Positions 16,679-22,790 of a stretch of DNA of 36,840 nt are shown here, piece by piece. A program made the position numbers and the translations under genes. The DNA lies in contig CALKGG010000113.1 in assembly GCA_938084885.1 (NCBI GenBank), positions 1 through 36,840 of the forward strand, written 5' to 3'. The notes beneath the pieces were generated by a model. The model worked only from the letters and a program-made list of their open reading frames with translations, was not told the origin of the DNA and searched no databases. Position 1 is the first letter of the stretch; each line of letters opens with the position of its first letter. The DNA comes from an uncultured Acidimicrobiales bacterium (GTDB taxonomy: Bacteria; Actinomycetota; Acidimicrobiia; Acidimicrobiales; SHLQ01).

Positions 16679-17966
16679 AGGCCGCGACGTCCCAATGCAC
16701 ATCCCCAAACATGCAGCTCCCGAGTTGCCTTCACCAGACCGCATCCACCTATCGGCTCCCGATGTGGGCATGGCCGAGCGCGATGCGCTTCTCGCCGCGT
16801 TCGACTCGAACTGGATTGCGCCGATCGGCCCGGCACTCAACGAGCTCGAAGACAGGCTCTGTGATCTCACCGGGACGCCAGCGGCAGTTGCCGTGACCAG
16901 CGGTACCGCTGCACTTCACCTCGGCCTCCTCGCCCTTGGCGTCGGCCCTGGCGACATCGTCATTGTGCCCTCTCTCACGTTTGTGGCATCGGCCAACGTG
17001 GTCCGCTACGTCGGCGCAACCCCAGTATTTGTCGACTGTGACGAAGCAACCGGCAACATCGACCCCAACCTTCTCGACATTGCCCTGCGTGGGCTCGTCA
17101 ACGCCGGCACTGCTCCAGCTGCGGTTATGACCGTCGACCTGTACGGCTCGTGCGCCGACTACTCGCGGATTGAGGAAATCTGCAGCCAGTATCGAGTTCC
17201 AATCCTCGAAGACGCAGCCGAATCGATCGGCGCAACGCACGCGGGCCGCCCGGCCGGATCGTTCGGCGCCGTTGCCGCAATCAGTTTCAACGGCAACAAG
17301 CTCGTCACCAGCGGAGGCGGAGGCGCCCTCGTTGGCCCACGACACGTGATTGCACGCGCCCGCCACCTCGCCGGGCAAGCGCGCGAATCGGCGTTGCACT
17401 TCGAACATCACGAGGTTGGTTACGCCTATCGCTTGTCGAATCTGCTGGCAGCGGTGGCAACAGCCCAGCTCGACCGTCTCGGCGAGATGATGAGCCGCAC
17501 CCGAGCAATCAACCTTCGTTACCGCGATGTCCTGTCCATGATTCCCGGCGTGGCCGTACTCGACATCGACCGCGATGGTCGTGGCAACGGATGGCTGACC
17601 GTCGTGCAGATCGATCAGAACCGGCATCCATTGCCTGGGGCAATTTGCGAACAGATGGCGGAGGACAACATCGAGGCACGTCCAGCATGGAAGCCAATGC
17701 ACCTCCAAGTCGCGTATGAAAACCACGTGATGATCGGGGGCGCTGCGAGCGAGCAACATTTCGCGAACGGTCTGTGCTTGCCGAGTGGTTCATCGATGAC
17801 CAATGCCGATCAGGAACGCGTCATCGGCAGCTTTCTCGCGGCGCTCACCAGACCGCCAGAAACGCAGTCCGCGGCGATTATCGATCTCGACCCAGAAGTC
17901 GACGTCAGAAGCGAGCAACCTCAGCAACATCTGGACAGTCGGGCCGCCACGCAGCGAGCGGCGTAA
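16674..17966 (+). CDS. DegT/DnrJ/EryC1/StrS-type PLP-dependent sugar aminotransferase
   Basis: From the ATG at 16674 the protein has 430 residues; a second ATG at 16695 is possible. It is a fold-type I PLP enzyme that transaminates nucleotide-linked keto-sugars. Visible signatures are the substrate and phosphate segment AVTSGTAALHLGLLALG (about 73-89), VDLYG, the cofactor Asp in PILEDAAESIGA (Asp180), and the Schiff-base lysine in ISFNGNKLVTSGGGG (Lys209). The C-terminal 35 residues are rich in Gln, Glu and Asp and look like an extension of the usual fold. The last 62 bp overlap the tail of the convergent gene at 17905. It supplies a plausible aminosugar for the polysaccharide locus, probably on a UDP- or dTDP-sugar. 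Confidence 0.85.
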   Translation: MAGRDVPMHIPKHAAPELPSPDRIHLSAPDVGMAERDALLAAFDSNWIAPIGPALNELEDRLCDLTGTPAAVAVTSGTAALHLGLLALGVGPGDIVIVPSLTFVASANVVRYVGATPVFVDCDEATGNIDPNLLDIALRGLVNAGTAPAAVMTVDLYGSCADYSRIEEICSQYRVPILEDAAESIGATHAGRPAGSFGAVAAISFNGNKLVTSGGGGALVGPRHVIARARHLAGQARESALHFEHHEVGYAYRLSNLLAAVATAQLDRLGEMMSRTRAINLRYRDVLSMIPGVAVLDIDRDGRGNGWLTVVQIDQNRHPLPGAICEQMAEDNIEARPAWKPMHLQVAYENHVMIGGAASEQHFANGLCLPSGSSMTNADQERVIGSFLAALTRPPETQSAAIIDLDPEVDVRSEQPQQHLDSRAATQRAA

Positions 17967-18510
17967 TTCCCGAGGCACAAATGGCGTCGTCGAAAGACGA
18001 CCCGTCGACAACCTCATGATTGTCTGAATAGCGGGAGCTGAAGCGCCCCCACAACAGTGTCGGCAACCGACTTCCTTTGGCCATGACCACGATGACCGAA
18101 CGGCCGCTCGATCGGGCGTGTTCTATCCACGCGGTCGTCCCCGGTGGGCACATCACCACGAGCTCACCGGTTTCGGCGTCGATTCCCGATGCGATCGAAT
18201 CGATCACGTCGGTGCCACCCGCCTCGGCAATTGCCACGGTTTCGGCAATATCGCCAGACGCATCCTCGGAGAGCTCCGAAGCAAACTCCCAGCCGGCGTC
18301 GATGGGGTTGAGGCTGTGCACCATGTGGGCGGCTAGGCAAAGCAGCCCGGGCGAATCTGGTTGACGGGTAATCAGCCCTTTTAGGGCGATCAGCATGGCA
18401 TTCGGTTCGTGGGCAAAGGCCGCGAGCGCTGGCACCGATTCGGGCACGAGAAACCGATCGGGAGCCGAACCAGCCCTGGCCACGTAACGAAGACGCTCGA
18501 TGGGGTGCAC
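17905..18510 (-). CDS. Actinobacterial conserved protein, function unknown (starts HPIERLRYVARA)
   Basis: Translation from GTG 18510 gives 201 residues beginning VHPIERLRYVARAG. A longer minus-strand frame to 18693 exists, but it crosses the divergent gene and loses the family-like N-terminus. The first 90 residues are helical; the rest alternates strand and helix with VVMCPPGTTAWIEHARSSGRSVIVVMAKGSRLP, which looks like a Rossmann-type or eIF2B-like half. I recall similar unnamed actinobacterial proteins with the same start, but no function is known to me. TACTCT lies 6 nt before the GTG, so the transcript may be leaderless. It is divergent, with 66 bp between, from the thioredoxin-fold gene, and its 3' end overlaps the aminotransferase gene by 62 bp. 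Confidence 0.65.
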   Translation of the reverse strand: MHPIERLRYVARAGSAPDRFLVPESVPALAAFAHEPNAMLIALKGLITRQPDSPGLLCLAAHMVHSLNPIDAGWEFASELSEDASGDIAETVAIAEAGGTDVIDSIASGIDAETGELVVMCPPGTTAWIEHARSSGRSVIVVMAKGSRLPTLLWGRFSSRYSDNHEVVDGSSFDDAICASGITPLAAWRPDCPDVAEVARF

Positions 18511-18516
18511 GCTTGT

Positions 18517-18522
18517 AGAGTA
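18517..18522 (-). promoter_or_regulatory. Candidate -10 element of a leaderless gene
   Basis: On the minus strand TACTCT ends 6 nt before GTG 18510. Confidence 0.35.
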
Positions 18523-18563
18523 ACGGCGAAGCGAAGGAGCGCGCGATCGCCTACAAAACCAGC

Positions 18564-18569
18564 TACCGT
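18564..18569 (+). promoter_or_regulatory. Candidate -10 element of a leaderless gene
   Basis: TACCGT ends 7 nt before GTG 18577. Together with the minus-strand element at 18517 it makes a compact divergent promoter pair. Confidence 0.35.
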
Positions 18570-18576
18570 TTCGGCC

Positions 18577-19056
18577 GTGGAAACACTTGATGGCGACCCA
18601 GATCTCGATCCGATCAACGGAGATGCCCGGCCCTTCTCGGACTGGCTGACGACGTTCCCTCTTCTGCTCGGTGTAATCGATCCGTACACGCACGAATCGT
18701 CGTGGCTACTCGACACCACCAAGCGGATCTTTCATCACTATTCGGGTGCAGGTGTTCGGGTTGCCTGGCTCGCTGCTGGGCCCGCCGATGGTGTGAAGTC
18801 ATTTCTTGGCCCCTACGCCGAAGAGCACCTCACCTTTGCCGACCCGGACCGCACTGCGGTCAAGGCGCTTGGGCTCAGTACGCTGCCAGCGCTTGTGCTC
18901 GTCAAACAAGACGGCACGATCCCGGCAAAGAGCGAGGGATGGAACCCGTTGGGTTGGCGCACGGTCATTGATTCATTGGCGAACCAGGTCGGCTGGAGCG
19001 AACTGACGCTTCCTGGCCCAAAGGATCCCGCCCCCTATCCTGGGACACCCGCGTAG
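18577..19056 (+). CDS. Thioredoxin-fold protein without cysteines
   Basis: From GTG 18577 the protein has 159 residues. The segment LGLSTLPALVLVKQDGTI (about 107-124) is the cis-proline strand of a thioredoxin fold, followed by EGWNPLGWRTVIDSLA as the last helix. The position that would hold CxxC reads DPYTHESSWLLDTTK, and the whole protein contains no cysteine, so it cannot be a dithiol oxidoreductase. A binding or scaffold role is more likely. The frame upstream of 18577 is open back to 18409 but lies over the divergent gene and has different composition. It converges on the HExxH lipoprotein gene with only 6 bp between the stop codons. Confidence 0.65.
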   Translation: METLDGDPDLDPINGDARPFSDWLTTFPLLLGVIDPYTHESSWLLDTTKRIFHHYSGAGVRVAWLAAGPADGVKSFLGPYAEEHLTFADPDRTAVKALGLSTLPALVLVKQDGTIPAKSEGWNPLGWRTVIDSLANQVGWSELTLPGPKDPAPYPGTPA

Positions 19057-19062
19057 GGCTAC

Positions 19063-20346
19063 TTACCCACAGGCGGTCAATCGCAATAGACCTGCTTCGG
19101 GCGAGGTGAGCTCGCGGCCGCCAACAGCGCTGACCCAACGGGTGAGCGCGGTTGCATATTCGTCGAGTTCACCAGTGCTGTCGGCTGCAAGGTCGATGCG
19201 TACACAAGTGTCGGTGCCATCCACCCACGCCACGTACCAGTCGCCGCCCCATCCGTCGGCAATTTGGCGCGCCTCGCCGAGCGTGGTCACATCGGCGAGC
19301 AGCGCCACCCAGGCAGCCTCTCCCCACACGCCCTCCTCCATGATCTGACCGTCGGCGGGAGGTGGACTCACCAGTGCGTCGGCGTCGTCCCCGGCGAGAA
19401 AGCTCGCAGGGTCGAGCACGAGCTCAGAACTTGTGGGCGGCGTGAGGAATGCTTGATCGAGGTCGGCCTGTCCTTCAACCCACAGGGCATTGGCAAACGT
19501 TTCGCCGTAGTTGTATCGACCAAATTGGAGTTCGAGGAACGACGCGGTGAACTCCGACAGCGACACCGTTCGCGGTAGCGCTGCGAGCGCGGCGTTTGCG
19601 TCGGCGAGCTCGGCCTGGCTGAGCGTGGCCCGATACCGGTTTTCGATGACCCGAGCAGAGCCTTCGATCAACGAGGAGAACGCCCAGGAGATCTCATCGT
19701 CCCGTTCGCCATAGGACTCGCGGTCGAGGTCGAACACCTGATCCTCGAGGGCGTGAACAAGCTCGTGTACGAGCGTGGTTTTGGTGAGCGTGTTGATCTC
19801 GCCCGCCCGCAGTCGAATCTCTTTCGATGTGGTGTCGTAGTAGCCGAGCACTCCAGCATCGCCGAATCGGTTCCAGATCTCCTCGAGTGAACGTTCGGGT
19901 GAGATGATGCCCATCACGTGATAGATCTCGGTGAAGTTCTCGTAGCTCTCGGCGTTCTCTGCTGCATCGTTGGCGATGAGCTCGGTCCACGCGTTGGCGA
20001 ACTCGTCGCCGTCGAGCAGCGCAATATCAGGTCGACGTTGAAAGGTGAGGCCGCGCTCGGCTTCGACGAAGATGGCGAGCTCGTCGATGAGTGCATCGAG
20101 CTCGGGATCGCCGCTCGTTCCGGAGAAGTCGCGGACGGGTTCAGCAACGTCGTCAACGTCTGGAGTGGACGTCTCTGGAGCGAACGTCTCTGTCGTCGTC
20201 GTGTCTGACGTGGACGTGGTAGCCGGAATGGTCGTCGTTGCCGGACGTGTTGTTGGGACCTGCTCGACGTTGGAAGTCACCTCGTCAGCAGTCGAGCTGC
20301 ACCCGAACAAAACGAGCAGCAACATGAACACAAGGCGAGCTCTCAT
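19063..20346 (-). CDS. HExxH zinc-metallopeptidase-like lipoprotein
   Basis: From the ATG at 20346 the product has 427 residues: a short lipoprotein signal with lipobox LFGC (Cys16), a Thr/Pro-rich linker to about residue 70, and a globular domain. TTLVHELVHALEDQ (HELVH at 194-198) is a zincin active site, and IEGSAR some 28 residues later offers a Glu in the right sense for a third ligand. DAGVLGYYDTTSKEIRLRAGEI just before the motif is the edge-strand pattern of such peptidases. ATG codons at 20364 and 20370 are alternative starts; 20346 gives the most normal signal peptide and has GATACT 6 nt upstream. It is probably exposed on the outer face of the membrane. The substrate is unknown. Confidence 0.7.
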   Translation of the reverse strand: MRARLVFMLLLVLFGCSSTADEVTSNVEQVPTTRPATTTIPATTSTSDTTTTETFAPETSTPDVDDVAEPVRDFSGTSGDPELDALIDELAIFVEAERGLTFQRRPDIALLDGDEFANAWTELIANDAAENAESYENFTEIYHVMGIISPERSLEEIWNRFGDAGVLGYYDTTSKEIRLRAGEINTLTKTTLVHELVHALEDQVFDLDRESYGERDDEISWAFSSLIEGSARVIENRYRATLSQAELADANAALAALPRTVSLSEFTASFLELQFGRYNYGETFANALWVEGQADLDQAFLTPPTSSELVLDPASFLAGDDADALVSPPPADGQIMEEGVWGEAAWVALLADVTTLGEARQIADGWGGDWYVAWVDGTDTCVRIDLAADSTGELDEYATALTRWVSAVGGRELTSPEAGLLRLTACG

Positions 20347-20352
20347 GGGTTC

Positions 20353-20358
20353 AGTATC
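20353..20358 (-). promoter_or_regulatory. Weak candidate -10 element of a leaderless gene
   Basis: On the minus strand GATACT ends 6 nt before ATG 20346. It matches TATAAT at four positions but lacks the leading T. Confidence 0.2.
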
Positions 20359-20396
20359 GGCCATCTCCAACGAATCCTTTGGTCACGTAGCTGAGA

Positions 20397-20402
20397 TACA
20401 CT
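20397..20402 (+). promoter_or_regulatory. Candidate -10 element of a leaderless gene (bpa)
   Basis: TACACT ends 8 nt before ATG 20411. The AGG next to the ATG is too close to act as a normal Shine-Dalgarno site. Confidence 0.35.
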
Positions 20403-20410
20403 CACCAGGT

Positions 20411-20935
20411 ATGAGTGATATGACTCCCGAAACAGCCGAAGACTCCCCACCGGTTCCCGCTGCACCTCCCGGGCAAGCCGCGCCCGAGAAGGTCAATTCC
20501 ATCACCGATGCAGCAAAGCTCATCCGCCTCGGCACCATGACCCAGTCGCTCATGACCGAGGCCCGCGAGGCGCCACTCGATGCCGCAGGACGCGCCCTGC
20601 TTGCCAAGATTCATGGCGAAACCATGGAGGCACTCGAAGACACGATGAGCGACGACCTCCTCGACGAACTCCGAGAGTTCCAGATCTGTCTCGACTGCGA
20701 AAAAGACGACGAGCTTCCCTCCGAAGGCGAGCTCCGTGTTGCCCAAGCCCAACTCGTTGGCTGGCTGCAGGGCCTGCACCAAGGTTTCCAGGCAATGGCC
20801 ATGGCCCAACAAGCCGCGGCGCTGCAGCAACTCCAACAGCTTCAACAAGGGGCGTCTGCTGCCACTGGCCAACCCGGCCTTCCCGCCGCCGGCGACACGA
20901 TCGACGCCAGCAGCCGGCCCGGCACCTACCTCTAG
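20411..20935 (+). CDS. bpa: Bacterial proteasome activator Bpa/PafE
   Basis: The 174-residue protein matches the Bpa/PafE family (DUF2587), ring-forming ATP-independent activators that open the actinobacterial 20S proteasome. Landmarks in order are AAKLIRLGTMTQSLMTEAREAPLDAAGRALLAKIHGETMEALE (helices 1-2, about 36-76), ELPSEGELRVAQAQLVGWLQGLHQGFQAMAMAQQAA (helices 3-4) and the C-terminal GTYL, equivalent to the GQYL anchor that docks into the proteasome alpha ring. The N-terminal 25 residues are Pro/Glu-rich and disordered, as in known members. One unusual point is a Cys pair, CLDC, in the helix 2-3 loop. ATG 20420 is an alternative start. The presence of this gene implies that the organism has a 20S proteasome encoded elsewhere. 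Confidence 0.9.
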   Translation: MSDMTPETAEDSPPVPAAPPGQAAPEKVNSITDAAKLIRLGTMTQSLMTEAREAPLDAAGRALLAKIHGETMEALEDTMSDDLLDELREFQICLDCEKDDELPSEGELRVAQAQLVGWLQGLHQGFQAMAMAQQAAALQQLQQLQQGASAATGQPGLPAAGDTIDASSRPGTYL

Positions 20936-20958
20936 GTACGCACCTACCTCTAGGTACG
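20922..20958. repeat. Perfect 18-bp tandem duplication at convergent stop codons
   Basis: GCACCTACCTCTAGGTAC occurs at 20922-20939 and again at 20940-20957, followed by the same base. The first copy encodes the Bpa C-terminus and stop; the second carries the stop of the DUF3179 gene on the other strand. Each unit contains the near-palindrome TACCT-CT-AGGTA, and the junction forms TAGGT-ACGC-ACCTA, so the array can fold in either transcript. Confidence 0.75.
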
Positions 20959-22332
20959 AAGGTTGTCGGCGCCGAAGAACGCCTGCCATGCAAACCAGAA
21001 CTCGTTGCGGTGTTCGACCGAGCCCAGTTGAGTTCCCGCGAGCTCGCCGCTCGTCGCAATGCCGAGAATCGACCACGTCGATCCGGTCTGCTCATCGGTA
21101 AAGGTGTCGTCACCATTGGCGACAAAGATCAGCGTTTCGCCGTCGACCACCGGATTGAGCGCGATACCCGACCCAATCTGCTGTGACGCCGCAATGATGC
21201 CGCCGTCGAGCGCGTCGTTCGTCAGGCCACCATGGAAGATCACGAGGGGGACCCCGTTCACTTCGTCATTGACCACGGACTCTGCTTGGAGGCGTTCGAA
21301 GCTATATGCGGCAATCGCATCACCCTCGGTCACGCCGACGACCCGGCTGAGGGCAGGCACTCGTTCATCGATCTGTCCGTTGAACAGGAACGGGCTAGCA
21401 GACGATGAGTAGCCCCGGTACGGGTTACTTCCATAAGCGGAGCGGCCGCGGGCACTCTCGCCTGCAAGCGACAGGCCGTCGGGAAAGTTCTCGGCGAACT
21501 GAGAGAACGACACGATCGACGTCGGAAGCGGCGCGAGCTCGGCGCCAGCGAACTGGCCAATGACACCTTCGCCGGTGATTTGTTGCCACAGCGAGGTGGT
21601 CTGACGGTCCCACATGACAAGGTCGCTATTTCGCAGGAGCCCCGAAACGCCAAAGTCGAGGACCTCACCGTTGACTCGACGGTCAAAGGCGAGAGCGGTA
21701 TTACACAACGGACAGAACGTGACGCTCACCGGAACATCGCCGAAGGCATCGTTGACGATCTCGTGGGCGGTCATGATGGACAACGGATAGAAGCGGGCCT
21801 CGCCATTTACCTGCACGAGAGCGCCCGGTTCGCTCGGCGCCAGCCACTCCGATGCGAGCGACACGGTTTCAAAGATCGGGTTGTCGATCGGCGGGATCCC
21901 ATCTCGCGGATCAGACGATTGCAGTCCGGCAAGGAACTCGGTCCAGTCTTCGACCGTGCGACGGGTCCAGTCGGTCGGCCACGCCGTATACCGCTCGGTC
22001 AATGCGGACTGGGCGTTTGGTTCAACAATCACCTCGACCGCCTCCGCGTCGAAGGTGATACCTCCCTCGGCGGTATTGAACGGGCCATCGAGAGGAGGAC
22101 TGAACGTTTCCTTCGGTCCATCGATCTCCCGCGGGGCACTGTCGTCGACGACCTCGGGCTCATCTTGTTCGGGGGCGGTTTGTACCTCGTCGCCGCTGCT
22201 CTCACCCTCGGCCACCTCGGCGTCGGCTGCGGTTGGCGCGTCGCTCGCGGCGACAGCGTCCGAATCTTCCGAGGAGCTACAGGCGGTCGCGATCAGACCA
22301 ACGGTGAGCATGACAGAAATCAGGCGTTTCAT
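20950..22332 (-). CDS. DUF3179 lipoprotein
   Basis: From the ATG at 22332 the product has 460 residues; ATG 22344 would add four. The signal MKRLISVMLTVGLIATAC is a lipobox, followed by about 60 acidic disordered residues and a DUF3179 domain. Its hallmark VSVTFCPLCNTALAFDRRVNG (Cys pair CPLC) is present, as are the flanking FYPLSIMTAHEIVND, LRNSDLVMWDRQTTSLWQQITGEG and, near the C-terminus, WSILGIATSGELAGTQL followed by FWFAWQAFF. DUF3179 proteins are common in archaea and halophilic or marine bacteria; their biochemical role is not established. The Cys pair could bind metal or haem, but this is not known. Anchored outside the membrane, it converges on bpa with only 14 bp between the stops. 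Confidence 0.8.
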   Translation of the reverse strand: MKRLISVMLTVGLIATACSSSEDSDAVAASDAPTAADAEVAEGESSGDEVQTAPEQDEPEVVDDSAPREIDGPKETFSPPLDGPFNTAEGGITFDAEAVEVIVEPNAQSALTERYTAWPTDWTRRTVEDWTEFLAGLQSSDPRDGIPPIDNPIFETVSLASEWLAPSEPGALVQVNGEARFYPLSIMTAHEIVNDAFGDVPVSVTFCPLCNTALAFDRRVNGEVLDFGVSGLLRNSDLVMWDRQTTSLWQQITGEGVIGQFAGAELAPLPTSIVSFSQFAENFPDGLSLAGESARGRSAYGSNPYRGYSSSASPFLFNGQIDERVPALSRVVGVTEGDAIAAYSFERLQAESVVNDEVNGVPLVIFHGGLTNDALDGGIIAASQQIGSGIALNPVVDGETLIFVANGDDTFTDEQTGSTWSILGIATSGELAGTQLGSVEHRNEFWFAWQAFFGADNLRT

Positions 22333-22383
22333 GGACCCGTCCAACCCCGACCACCGACTGGTTCATTCCGCAACTGTTCCCGT

Positions 22384-22389
22384 TACGCT
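22384..22389 (+). promoter_or_regulatory. Candidate -10 element of a leaderless gene
   Basis: TACGCT ends 6 nt before ATG 22396 and no Shine-Dalgarno sequence is visible. Confidence 0.35.
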
Positions 22390-22395
22390 GTCGGC

Positions 22396-22782
22396 ATGGC
22401 AAAGACTGTCGACCTACAGAACCGGATTCGCTCCGGCGCCAAGGTGAAAGCAACCGTCGACCTCCCCGGTGTCCCAATGGGAACCAAGGGCAAAGTTGCC
22501 CTCTCGAACGGTGTTACCTGGCTTCGATACTGGGTTCGCTTCGACAATGGCGAACTCCTGAGCCACGTCAACCACGACGACATCGTCATCGCCAGGGCGT
22601 GGGATCAGTACTTCGTCGAGAAACAACGCGCCGCCGAAGCCGCCGAGGCAGCAGCCGCCGGTGTCACCACCGACTCGGGTGGCGGAGGCGCAAGCGCAGG
22701 CGCCGACAACGCATTTGGCGTTCCCCAGTACCTGCTCGATCGCACCAAAGCAGCGCTCGAAAAAGCCGGCGTCAGCCGCTAG
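22396..22782 (+). CDS. Small SH3-like-barrel protein, function unknown
   Basis: The 128-residue protein starts MAKTVDLQNRIRSG. Residues 15-60 (KVKATVDLPGVPMGTKGKVALSNGVTWLRYWVRFDNGE) look like a small beta-barrel of the SH3/KOW type, where the glycine turn after PMGTKG is typical. An alanine-rich helix, a glycine/serine linker and a short C-terminal amphipathic helix (PQYLLDRTKAALEKAGV) follow. The function is not recognised. The longer open frame back to 21580 runs over the DUF3179 gene and is not coding. Its stop is 8 nt before the N-terminal codon of the helicase frame, so it is likely co-transcribed with the helicase and could work with it on nucleic acid. Confidence 0.7.
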   Translation: MAKTVDLQNRIRSGAKVKATVDLPGVPMGTKGKVALSNGVTWLRYWVRFDNGELLSHVNHDDIVIARAWDQYFVEKQRAAEAAEAAAAGVTTDSGGGGASAGADNAFGVPQYLLDRTKAALEKAGVSR

Positions 22783-22790
22783 GCATCCCA

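Noticed and set aside
20045..20410. N-terminal extension of the Bpa frame
   Set aside because: It lies over the divergent lipoprotein gene and does not match the short disordered N-terminus of Bpa proteins; ATG 20411 fits the family.
21580..22395. N-terminal extension of the small barrel protein
   Set aside because: It is antisense to the DUF3179 gene, and the residues are not protein-like.
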